Shown: positions 31,180 through 40,700 of the stretch, piece by piece
How the letters are laid out: every line of letters starts with the position of its first letter
Numbering within the stretch: the first letter of the stretch is position 1
DNA from: an uncultured Prochlorococcus sp.
GTDB lineage: Bacteria; Cyanobacteriota; Cyanobacteriia; PCC-6307; Cyanobiaceae
Length of the DNA: 63,430 nt
Direction of reading: 5' to 3'
Assembly (NCBI GenBank): GCA_902634795.1
Contig: CACPLK010000003.1
Location: 1 to 63,430, forward strand
Notes under the pieces: model-generated
What the model saw: the letters and a program-made list of their open reading frames with translations, nothing else
Database searches by the model: none
What the model was told of the DNA's origin: nothing
Made by a program: the position numbers and the translations under genes

Positions 31180-31590
31180 TTTGTCTCAGGGGTTATGTGA
31201 GGGAATTAAAGAGTACGTAAATAAGCATCTATTTAAAAAACCTAGAAAATTCATGAGGACTCCATAATTACTATTTGATCAAAAATAGAAAAAAGGAAAC
31301 TATTATTTAACAGAGCTTTCTCAACATAATCCATTGAATAATCATAGTAAAAGACTAATTGTATGGATGATTTATTTAAGTGAAAGCTTTGAAGGTGGAG
31401 GTGGAAGCTCTTTTCCTCAACAAGAATTAATTTTAAAACCTAGAGCGGGAGATTTATATATATGGCTATATGGCCTGCAAGCTAGCATTATTCCCATTTA
31501 GGGAAACCAAGTGAAAAAAGGAAAAGTATAAAATAACCGGTTGGTGTAATTTTCTTGATAAAGGAAAAAAAGAAAGAAATTCGAATAAAG
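31180..31590 (+). pseudogene. Degenerate prolyl-4-hydroxylase-like 2OG-Fe(II) oxygenase
   Basis: Segments in several frames together resemble one enzyme. GLCEGIKEYVNKH comes first, then after stops GNYYLTELSQH joined to SKRLIVWMIYLSE, FEGGGGSSFPQQE and LKPRAGDLYIW at 31322-31499. A 4-base duplication-like shift gives IWPAS, a stop, then HYSHLGKPSEK (31460-31512), and a further shift gives KYKITGWCNFLDK (31526-31564). The order WMIYL - GG - F - KPRAGDLYIWPA - H - ITGW is that of P4H-type oxygenases. At least two frameshifts and several in-frame stops show it is dead. Confidence 0.75.
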
Positions 31591-31611
31591 CGAGGTAAAT
31601 AATTTTATGCT

Positions 31612-31640
31612 AAAAAAAAACCCGCCAATGGCGGGTTTTT
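31612..31640 (-). terminator. Rho-independent terminator downstream of the giant protein gene
   Basis: CCCGCC (31621-31626), loop AAT, GGCGGG (31630-31635), flanked by nine A on one side and five T on the other. On the minus strand this is a GC stem followed by a long U run, 38 bp past the giant gene's stop. The flanks also allow termination from the plus strand. It is the strongest terminator I see in the window. Confidence 0.9.
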
Positions 31641-31677
31641 AATAGTTAAGATTCAATTAATCAATATGGGATATTGA

Positions 31678-34600
31678 TTAGATTGTGTATTCGAGGTCAG
31701 CACTTGTAATAACAGCACCTGTGGTGGTTATTGTACCAACGTGTGTAATATCGCCGGTTGCCCATGTATCGTTAGCTGTTGCACCACTATATACATAAGC
31801 TTTGTTGACACTAGGATCGTTAAATACGAAGGCGTGGTCGTCGTTAGAAGCTTGAGTCAAGATTGCATTTAAGGCGGTAGCAACTACAGCTGCGGTAGGT
31901 ACTGTACCAGCAGTAATTGTAGTGGCTCCAGTCAGATCAGCCATGTTTGCGAAGACTATCGCTGCAGTATCAGCAAGGTCGACTGAAGCAGCGTTGGCAG
32001 CCGCGTCAACTGCTGTAGCGCCTAAGTTACCGGATCCAAGAACTTCGATATTAATTTTGTCGGTTCCTGGAACAAAGCCGGTAATGACATCAACACCGTT
32101 ACTTGCTGCTGCGGAGAAGATAGCTTTATCAACAGAAGATGTTGATTCTGTGAAGTCGATAATGTCTGCTCCAATACCACCGGTAACGATGTCAGCACCT
32201 TCACCAGGAGTGAATGAGTCAACAAAATCAGAACCAGTGATTGTGTTTGCCGCTGATGAACCTATTACGAAAGAACCATAAGGACCTGTTATAGCATCAA
32301 GATTGACATGCTCGAAACCAGACTGAATTGAGGGATTTGGATTGCCTTCGTATAGGGACATCTGGTCAGCCTGAGTAAGGTCAATTGAGAATCCACCAAT
32401 AACGCCTGCTCCAGTAACGGTTAGGGTATCTCCAGTACCTGCACCTGCTTTAGCTATGTCACCTGCAACGTTGAAAATGAAGGTGTCATTTCCAATCGAA
32501 CCTGTGAAGTCAATGGCTGTTGAAGTATCAGCTCTTCCAGTCATGATGTAAGCACCACCAGTAGTCATGCCTGAAGCGTCAATCACTGTCGTGTCAACGT
32601 GATGAGCACTAACAGTTAGAGCTTTGTCTCCAGTAACAACAAGCTTGTTTCTCTTACCTGCTGTAGCCATAGCTAATCCATCAAGACTCACACTTGAATC
32701 AGATGTTTCATTCTTAAGGTTGATTGTCTCAACATCAGCAATATCAATATTCGTACCAGCTGCTACGCCACCAACTTCAACACTTATTGAGTTATCTGCG
32801 CCAGACTTGTTTGCTTGATCTAGTACGTAGACAGAAGAAGCATTTTCACTTGTAATTTGAACGATTGTTGAGTCTTCAAGCTTGTTAAGGGTAATTGTCT
32901 CAGCGGTGTTGTCGTCATCAACGTTAATTTGCTTAAGTCCAGATGCCTTACTAGCATCGAAGGTCATATTTGTAGCTGCATTAATTGTCAACGTCTCAAC
33001 TCCAGTCATTGAGCTAACAGCAACTGAAGATCCAGAAGTAACAAGTGTGTCAGTACCTGCTGAACCAGTAATTGTCATGGTATTGACAACTTTGTCAGCA
33101 GCGAAAGTCGTTGATGTTGTACTTCCTAGGAACGTCGAGTAATCAATTGTCGTCAAACTCGCAGGTGAGTGAATCGTTGCGATAGTGAAGGTAGATAGAC
33201 CATCTCCACCGGTAACTTTAAAGGTAGTGGCTGTATCAACCCCTTCACCATCAGCTGCAGTAACGGTAACTTGCGCGTTAGCGCCTACTCCGTAATTAAC
33301 AGTTTCAAAGTTATTTGAGTCCTCAGTAATGTCTCCATCAAGTGTGTAGTTAAGTACGTCAGTACCTGCTCCAGCATCCTCAGTAATAGTTGCAGAACCA
33401 GTTACGGTGTAAGTGTCATCACCTGATCCGAAAGCAATTACGTCAGTAGTTCTTGCCGTTTTCTTAGTAACTGTTGTATTGCCTGAACCAGCTGTAAGAG
33501 TTAATGAACCAATAAAGTTTGATGCATCAATTGTTGTTGTATTGACGTGAAGCTGTCCGAGTTTAAGAAGCTCAGCTGCAGTACCTTCAGTAACAACAAT
33601 TTTGTCTACTTTTGCATCGCTAACTGTGAAATTAGCATCGGCATCGGCTGTATCATCATCGTTATGCTTGATAGATAGCGTTTCGATACCATCGCTTAAT
33701 TTGATGGTTGCAGTGATGTCGTCATTAGAACCAGTAACAGTTGTTTCAATTGCAATAGTGTCAGCAGTACCAGTCTCATCTGCTAGTGAAAGATCAACAG
33801 TTCCCTTGAATTCATCATTAGCATCAAGATCACCAAGAAGATAGGTTAAACCTGCTGGAAGACCAGTTGCTTTTACAGTAGTAGTTGTTGTATTTGCAGT
33901 ACCAAGCTTCACTTTAGAAGCACCAGTTATTCCTGATCCGTCTATGTAGTTAGAGCCGGAGCTAATAATGTGGATATTTTCTACGTCTGCAATATTTAAC
34001 TTGGAGTAGGTAACAACATCACCAAGATTGGCAATGGTTGCTGTCAATGTATCTCCAGTTGTTGTGCTGTCTCCACCACCCTTAATAGTGTCGTAAGTAC
34101 TAAGGGTTGTTCCCATTGTGAAGGTATCGTCAAAAGCTCCACCAGTTATAGAAAATGGCTTAGCAGCAGTTCCAAGAGCTGGTGCAGTAATTACAAATTT
34201 CGCAGCAAGCGCAGAAGCATCAACATCGAGTAAATTCGCTGCAGTTAGACCAGAAATTGTAAAGTTAGCGTCTCCAGTAGCGTTCAAAGATGTAGCAGCA
34301 TTAAAAACACCACTTGTAAGAACGTTGCTATCAGAAGCAGCTAACATAGCAGTAGTGCCATGAGTGCCTGACTTAATATTGATGGTTTCTACATCAGCGA
34401 AAGTCAAGGTTGCAGCGACTGATTCAGCATCTAGAGCTGTTACTCCTAAAATTTCAAGATTACCGATATCTGAAGAACCAGAAGCATCTTTCAAAGAGAC
34501 AGTGTAAGCATTACCGTCCTCGTCATCAGTACCACCTAAAAATGCGACTGTATCGCCAGGTGCGATGTTGTTAACTGTCGCAGATATGTTATTAGTTGCG

Positions 34601-36192
34601 TTCTGTACTACCTCGTATCTTGTAAGACTATCGCCATCTGCATCCACTGAAAGTGCTGTACCAGCAGTTGATGTAAGCCTAATAGTCTCTACGTTCGTGA
34701 GAGTTCGATCAGTGAACTTAAGTGCTGTTCCAATTGAAGCACCTGTGATTTCAACTCTGTCTGTACCAGCTCCAGTATCGATCTTATCGTTTACGGTAAG
34801 AGTAGCTCCAAGCTGAATTACGTCATCATTTGTTCCACCTTTAACATCAAGAGTTGCAGCCTCGTTACCTAAATCAGAGGTAAATTTACCTGTAAAAGCA
34901 GATGCATCAATTGTTGCATCAATAGCTACTCCATTAGTTGGAGTGCCTGCGTAGCCAGTAACAGTTGTAAGTACTAACTCTGTATCACCTGTAATGTTAA
35001 GTGTTTTAAGTGTATCTGCGGTTAAAGCAGTAAGAGTATTTTTTGAAACTTTACTGTCGATATTTACTGTCTCAACACTGTTGACAGTAAATGTTCCAGC
35101 TGTTTGAGCTGCAAGTAATAAATTCTGGGTATCGTCAGTTCCGGTAACAACTTGAACTCCGTTATAGGTAAGAGTTAAATCAGCTGAACCATTACGCATT
35201 TCAGCGTCTACAAAATTAGGTAATTTTGTAAAAGCTGTTCCACCAGAAGAAGATGATGCAGAAAGTCCAACTGTAGTTAGACCAGTCATTAGACCAGTTT
35301 CTACATTGTTAACTCCACTACCAGTTTCAAAGTTTGATAGTACAAACTTTTCAACGTTATCTGTAGTTACCGCGCTGAGTGTATGGGTAGCATTATTTGC
35401 GCCATTTAAACCCGCTACTGAAATCTGAACAGTATCAGTACCACCTTTACCATCTACTGAATCCCCTGGAGCAATTGTAGTTCCAGTGCCACCACCAGTT
35501 TGAAGGACACCATTAATTGTGTCATTGAGTGAATCACCAACCAAAGCATCGGTTGATGTAGTGAATTTAAGAGTTGAACCTACAGCGGATGAACCAGAAC
35601 CAGTAGAAGATGCAGTGATCATTGCTGCAATTCCTGTATCTACTCCTGCATCAGTATGTGCTGTAGTTGTGATACCACTTATGAAAGAAGCGCCTGATTC
35701 AAAAGCTGTTCCAGTTTTCCAAGGATCAGTTGACTCTGGTTGATAAGCAAGGATTGCAGATGTACTTGCTTCAATATCAGCTGTGAAGGCTTCAGCAGCT
35801 GCGACTTTATTGCTTAACGCAAGTGCATCAGCTGCACCTTGAGTTTCATTACCAGAGACTGGATTACTAGCAGCAGCAATCAAGTCGTAAGCAATATTCG
35901 AAAGTGTTAAAATTCCAGCTTCAATCTGCCCGGTCCAATAAATCAAACCAGAAGCATCTGCTTCTCTTCCAAAAAGGTTTTGATAAAGGGAATTTACCTG
36001 AGCTTCTGTTGACTTATCTCCGACAGTTGAATTTTTATATTCGTCTTGTGCGTAAATTTTGTCAGCAAATTCTCTTGCTGTAGAGATTCCGCTGGTTGAA
36101 GATAACCAGTATTTAATACCCGCTGGATCGCCAGGACGGCCGAAGTAAGCGATGTACTGCTGTTGTAGTTGGGTTGCTGTGAGTGTGGACAT
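31678..36192 (-). CDS. Giant surface-layer/RTX-like protein with N-terminal DUF4214-type domain
   Basis: The protein has 1504 residues and no Sec signal. Residues 1-185 form a DUF4214-like module (YIAYFGRPGDPAGIKYWL, LYQNLFGREADASGLIYW). About residues 200-1300 are a long Thr/Ala/Ser/Gly/Asp-rich beta-strand region with recurrent motifs such as GGTNDDVIQLG, GGAFDDTFTMG, FGSGDDTYTV and GAGTD. The C-terminal 180 residues have an RTX-like nonapeptide run (GEGADIVTGGIGADIIDF) and GTDKI, typical of type I secretion substrates. The layout parallels Caulobacter RsaA. Lys/Arg are scarce. Base composition is far richer in GC than its neighbours (sampled 45% against 18% in the ABC gene). Likely exported by the operon at 24418-29359. 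Confidence 0.85.
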   Translation of the reverse strand: MSTLTATQLQQQYIAYFGRPGDPAGIKYWLSSTSGISTAREFADKIYAQDEYKNSTVGDKSTEAQVNSLYQNLFGREADASGLIYWTGQIEAGILTLSNIAYDLIAAASNPVSGNETQGAADALALSNKVAAAEAFTADIEASTSAILAYQPESTDPWKTGTAFESGASFISGITTTAHTDAGVDTGIAAMITASSTGSGSSAVGSTLKFTTSTDALVGDSLNDTINGVLQTGGGTGTTIAPGDSVDGKGGTDTVQISVAGLNGANNATHTLSAVTTDNVEKFVLSNFETGSGVNNVETGLMTGLTTVGLSASSSSGGTAFTKLPNFVDAEMRNGSADLTLTYNGVQVVTGTDDTQNLLLAAQTAGTFTVNSVETVNIDSKVSKNTLTALTADTLKTLNITGDTELVLTTVTGYAGTPTNGVAIDATIDASAFTGKFTSDLGNEAATLDVKGGTNDDVIQLGATLTVNDKIDTGAGTDRVEITGASIGTALKFTDRTLTNVETIRLTSTAGTALSVDADGDSLTRYEVVQNATNNISATVNNIAPGDTVAFLGGTDDEDGNAYTVSLKDASGSSDIGNLEILGVTALDAESVAATLTFADVETINIKSGTHGTTAMLAASDSNVLTSGVFNAATSLNATGDANFTISGLTAANLLDVDASALAAKFVITAPALGTAAKPFSITGGAFDDTFTMGTTLSTYDTIKGGGDSTTTGDTLTATIANLGDVVTYSKLNIADVENIHIISSGSNYIDGSGITGASKVKLGTANTTTTTVKATGLPAGLTYLLGDLDANDEFKGTVDLSLADETGTADTIAIETTVTGSNDDITATIKLSDGIETLSIKHNDDDTADADANFTVSDAKVDKIVVTEGTAAELLKLGQLHVNTTTIDASNFIGSLTLTAGSGNTTVTKKTARTTDVIAFGSGDDTYTVTGSATITEDAGAGTDVLNYTLDGDITEDSNNFETVNYGVGANAQVTVTAADGEGVDTATTFKVTGGDGLSTFTIATIHSPASLTTIDYSTFLGSTTSTTFAADKVVNTMTITGSAGTDTLVTSGSSVAVSSMTGVETLTINAATNMTFDASKASGLKQINVDDDNTAETITLNKLEDSTIVQITSENASSVYVLDQANKSGADNSISVEVGGVAAGTNIDIADVETINLKNETSDSSVSLDGLAMATAGKRNKLVVTGDKALTVSAHHVDTTVIDASGMTTGGAYIMTGRADTSTAIDFTGSIGNDTFIFNVAGDIAKAGAGTGDTLTVTGAGVIGGFSIDLTQADQMSLYEGNPNPSIQSGFEHVNLDAITGPYGSFVIGSSAANTITGSDFVDSFTPGEGADIVTGGIGADIIDFTESTSSVDKAIFSAAASNGVDVITGFVPGTDKINIEVLGSGNLGATAVDAAANAASVDLADTAAIVFANMADLTGATTITAGTVPTAAVVATALNAILTQASNDDHAFVFNDPSVNKAYVYSGATANDTWATGDITHVGTITTTGAVITSADLEYTI

Positions 36193-36310
36193 CCGAGTTT
36201 AGTGGCGTGTATTAGATAGGGAACTCCGCAGTTCGTCTGCGGCTGCCGAGAACCCTGTCTGGGCCTGGCGAACGTGCTTCGGGTAAAATACCTATTGCAC
36301 TTGGCCGGCC
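36193..36310 (-). promoter_or_regulatory. GC-rich structured 5' leader of the giant protein gene
   Basis: Between a -10-like TATATT (minus strand, 36312-36317) and the ATG lies about 110 bp that is much richer in GC than any nearby intergenic DNA. It can form a 6-bp GC hairpin (CCGCAG at 36226-36231 with CTGCGG at 36237-36242) and a second stem (GTGC 36274-36277 with GCAC 36297-36300, plus inner GGTA/TACC). It fits no riboswitch class I can name with confidence. A stabilising leader for an abundant mRNA, or a regulatory RNA, is possible. Confidence 0.5.
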
Positions 36311-36319
36311 TAATATAAG

Positions 36320-36718
36320 GGTCATCGGTTCTTATGGAAAGATCTTCTTTGAATTCAGTAGTGATTTCAACACAAGCTTAGAAGGATTCTGAACGGAATC
36401 TTCCAAAAATAAAAAAGAAAATCTTTAGTCGAATCTAACAAATTTCAGCTTGATATATATAGGCATATCGCTTTAATACCAGCACTTTAGAGATACTAGT
36501 TAGTGATCTTTTAAAAATTGAATTGGATTAAGATTTGAATAAGAATGAGTGATTAACATTGACATTCAAAAACAGCCCAAAAAGTGGCACATGGTCACAT
36601 TTGATAGATTAAAAAGATAAGGGTTGGAAATCCAACTTCGCTGAGATGACACGAATTTTTTAAACGTTTTTAGATACGAAATACAGTGATTTAAGATCGG
36701 ACTATCAAATTTGTTTTA
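36320..36718. other. Intergenic stretch, no gene recognised
   Basis: About 400 bp of AT-rich sequence lies between the divergent giant-protein gene and the gmd-like gene. There is a near-palindrome around 36380-36404 (AGAAGGATTC and GGAATCTTCC), but I see no coding frame or tRNA. It must hold the promoter of the gmd-like gene. Confidence 0.5.
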
Positions 36719-37678
36719 ATGAAACGAAAAGCCTTAGTCTTTGGATGTACTGGTCAAGATGGGACTTACCTCTCCAAGTCGCTATTAGACAAAGGTTTTG
36801 AAGTGATTGGCACCTCGAGGAAAAATAAACCTAATTTAAAGCGATTAAAAACTCTAGGTATAGATGATCAAGTACAACTAATTTGCTGCGATTTAGAGCA
36901 ATTTACTCAGACTAAAAACGCAATCGAGAAATTTCAGCCAAGAGAAATTTATAATTTATCAGCTCAATCGTCAGTAGGAAACTCCTTCAAAAAACCACGT
37001 GAGACTTACAAAAGTATCATCAATACGACAATAAATATACTTGAAGCATGTAGAGAATTTAAGTTCAAAGGGAACATTTTTTTCGCAGGAAGTGGAGAAA
37101 TTTTTGGATCAACCAATACTGCTGCAGACTTAAATTCTAAAATCGATCTTAGAAGTCCATATGCAAATGCAAAGTATCAAAGCTTTTTACTAACAAAAAT
37201 GTACAGAGAAATTTATAACTTAAAGTGCGAAACAGGAATTCTATTTAATCATGAATCGCCACTAAGAGATGAGAATTTTGTACTAAAAAAAATCATTAAC
37301 AGAGCAATTAAAATTAAAAAAGGAATATCTAAAGAGTTAATACTGGGCAATATAACAATAAAAAGAGATTGGGGATACGCTGAAGAATACGTCGAAGCAA
37401 TGCAATTAATTAGCAGAGCTAGAATCAAAAAAGACTATCTAATTTGTTCTGGGAAAAGCTATAGGCTTCAGGATATTATCGAGATAGTATTTAATAAGTT
37501 GGGGTTGAATTGGAAAGATTATGTAACAATATCTAAAGATCTTTTTAGAAAATCAGAAATCGAAGAAAGTAAAGGAAACCCTCAAGCAATTAATAATGAT
37601 TTAAACTGGAAAGCAACCACAGATATTCAAACATTAATAGATATTTTAATAGAATATGAACTGCAAAATGATAAGTAA
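36719..37678 (+). CDS. Divergent GDP-mannose 4,6-dehydratase-like SDR
   Basis: The 319-residue protein is clearly of the Gmd branch: FGCTGQDGTYLSKSLLDKG at the N-terminus, IYNLSAQSSVGNSF, YANAK as the catalytic YxxxK, LFNHESPLRDENFV and RDWGYAEEYVEAM. Compared with the Gmd at 22029 it is shorter, and the NHESPRRGE loop reads NHESPLRDE, which may change cofactor or substrate handling. It may be a second Gmd, or a paralogue doing another step on the GDP-keto-sugar, such as reduction. It faces the convergent glycosyltransferase gene. Confidence 0.82.
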   Translation: MKRKALVFGCTGQDGTYLSKSLLDKGFEVIGTSRKNKPNLKRLKTLGIDDQVQLICCDLEQFTQTKNAIEKFQPREIYNLSAQSSVGNSFKKPRETYKSIINTTINILEACREFKFKGNIFFAGSGEIFGSTNTAADLNSKIDLRSPYANAKYQSFLLTKMYREIYNLKCETGILFNHESPLRDENFVLKKIINRAIKIKKGISKELILGNITIKRDWGYAEEYVEAMQLISRARIKKDYLICSGKSYRLQDIIEIVFNKLGLNWKDYVTISKDLFRKSEIEESKGNPQAINNDLNWKATTDIQTLIDILIEYELQNDK

Positions 37679-37714
37679 ATCGATTGATGTGAATTATTTT
37701 ATAGTTTATAAAAA

Positions 37715-40700
37715 CTAAAATACTTTTTTATTTAACTCTAGACCTCTCACAAGACCCTGTAAACGTCTTCCTAAAAGACTAAACCTATGTTGCTTTCGCC
37801 AATTATTAGCTTTCACTTGCAGATTGCTATTAATACTCTTTATTGATTTTGATTTTTGAAGCCAATTATGTATACCTTCTGCAATATCTTGCGCAGAGAT
37901 TCCAGGCAAATTATGAACAACATTTTGTAAGTCATCAAAAATAGGAATTGGAGTAACCAGAACATTAGGTCCAGCAGCAAGACCATGCCTTACAGAGGCG
38001 CTAGATGATTCATTTGAAGATTGATAAGGAAAAACTATGAGATCTTGCTTGGAAAGATTAATTAAAGTTTCCGAATCAGTATAGTAGCAAGAATCTATCT
38101 TTAAACATTTACCAAGTTCTAACAGATTAATTTGATCATTCAATTCATCAAAATATTGGGTCGATATCTTTGCGGAATGAATTGCTGTATATAAAGTAAG
38201 ATCTATATTATAATTCATACTTTTTAAAATTTTAACCGCATGAATTAACTCTAAAAATCCTTTATTAGGTAAACAGAATCCATAGCTTGCGATACAAACT
38301 TTATTATTATTTGATAAACTTGATAATAAGTTAGAACTTGTATAATTAGATTGATCAAAATCCAATACTCCATGAGGAAAAATAAATGAATTGAAACCTA
38401 ATCCTATATCTTTTAATCTATTTAAATCTCTTGGTGTATGAACCAATATTCGATCACATTTAGCCAATGAGTCTCTTATATTGATAAGAGACTTATCTGA
38501 ATTATCATTTGGATCTATCGTAGAATGGAGATAAATTATTATTCTTATATCATTACTTGAAAGGTTATTTATAAACTTAGATAACGCTTTGAAATTAAAA
38601 AATCCATAATTAAATTGTATAATTGCCGTAGTAATTTTTTTATTTAAAATTTCATTTAACATTATATCAAGATCCTGCACAAATTTATCATCAAGATCCC
38701 AACAACGAATTACGTTGTTTTCATCGTGAATATGAGTTTCTTCTTTTGGTGCGAAAATTGTTACCTTGTCAGAAATAAAGTCAACTAAGTGTTTAGAATA
38801 AGATGCTATTCCACATCTAGAATTCCACGTGGTAATCCACCCAATTCTTGTAGACCTTGAATAATCAAATGTAGTTAATTTCTTAGCAAAATCAAGGTTA
38901 ATCTCAGCTACTGAATCCCATGTAAATTTCTGAATATTACTTCTGGCTTTTTCAATTTTGCTGCGTAACTCTTCATTGGTTGAATTATAAACCTCAAGCA
39001 TTCTATCAACTATTTTTTCTACTAACGGTTGCGCCCAAACAGAAGAAACCAAATTAAAATGAGTCTTAGAGTATTTATATTCAAAATCAATAAGCCAACT
39101 GTTCTCTGAATTACAAAAATCAAGTTGACCACTCCAATCTGTAGTAATCACTGGTAAGTCCAGCAGCATCGCTTCTGCAATTGGTAATCCAAAACCCTCT
39201 CCTAAACTTGGGGCTATAAGTGCATCTGAATATTGATACAGTGCTTTCATCCTTGAATCGCTGAAGTCTTGATCTAATACAACAACATGAGGATAATTAG
39301 GATTATCAGATTTAACCTGATTAAGAATTTTAAATATATTGTTGTGTGGATTATGTGAGGTCTTGATAATTAGACTGACATCATCATATTTATTAAATGC
39401 CTGTCCAAAAGCTTTTAAGAGATGAATTATTCCCTTCCTGGGAAAGCAGGAAGAAACATGTAAAAAATTATATTTTTTAGAATTAACAGTAAAATTCTTT
39501 TCGGGCACTGAATGATAGATATGTTCAATTCCTAGACCACAAACTTTAATAGGAATTGAAACTCCGTTATTAATAAGTAAATTCTTTACAAAAGAACTCA
39601 TAACTGATATTCCATCCAAATGTTTATTAAAATTATCTACCCATTCGCTAGGAAATTCTGTTTCTTCCCATCCATAAGCATGTAAAAGTTTTAGTTGACC
39701 GTCAAAATCATCAACTCTTGGTGGATAAAGATTACGACTTGAAATGTCACATTTAACTTGTTCACGTTTATGTATATCTAATATTCTTTTATAACCCGAT
39801 AAGAAAGACAGGTCAGGGTTATAATCTCCTGGCCCATCAGTACAATTTATATATATATCAATTTCTTTGTGCGACATAGCCTCAGTAAAATTCCTGTTTA
39901 AAATTGCTAAGCTGTAATTTGAGTCAATGGGACCTTCAATTTTCCATTTAAGATCTTTGGAAAAATCTAGATTACATTTATAATATTGTTTAGCTTGATC
40001 ATCTATTAATGTTATTGCAGAGGCTATCTGTTTAATTAATATATCATTCTCAATTTTTTGGATATTAGTTTGATTGAAAATATTTCGAAGATTATCTATT
40101 AAAATCTGATAGGGAGATATATTATCTATCACTTCTGAATGAATTCTATTTTGAATTATTATTTCTATAGATTTAAATAACTTTTCAGTAGTAGATTTCC
40201 AAGAAAAAAGATTAGATTTTGTTATTGAATTTTTTATCAATCTATTATAAAATTCATGATCAGTTAAAGAACGTTTTATTAAATTAGTCATTGAAGATAT
40301 ATCTAAAGGGTTAAACATAGCTTCTTTTATTCCAACAATTTCAGGAAGGCTACTTGAATTAGATGAAATCACAGGAGCCCCGCAGCACATTGCTTCTAAA
40401 ACTGGCAACCCAAAACCCTCATGTAAAGAAGGAAAAATAAATAATTTACACTTTCGATAAAGTGTCACTAAGAACTCATCAGAAACATAACCTAAAATAA
40501 TAATTTGATTTCTTTTCAGATCACATTCTTCTATACACTTTTCTAGTAAATTAATCTCACTGTCAAATAACTTACCTGCAAGTACTAACTTATACTTTTT
40601 TCTCAAATTTATCGGAATATTTGAATAAGCTTTGATTAAACCCTGAAGATTTTTTCTAGGGTCTCCAGCTCCTGAATAAAGCAAGAATTCACCAAAATTA

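Noticed and set aside
31922-35743. Series of plus-strand open frames of 60-120 codons opposite the giant gene
   Set aside because: They are antisense shadows produced by the skewed, GC-richer composition; they have no start context and no recognisable domain, and the minus-strand protein has clear domain logic.
36193-36310. Glutamine (glnA/downstream-peptide) riboswitch in the leader of the giant gene
   Set aside because: There is only vague similarity around CGTTCGCC and CGGAGTTCCC; the conserved core GACGGAAGUAGG is not present.
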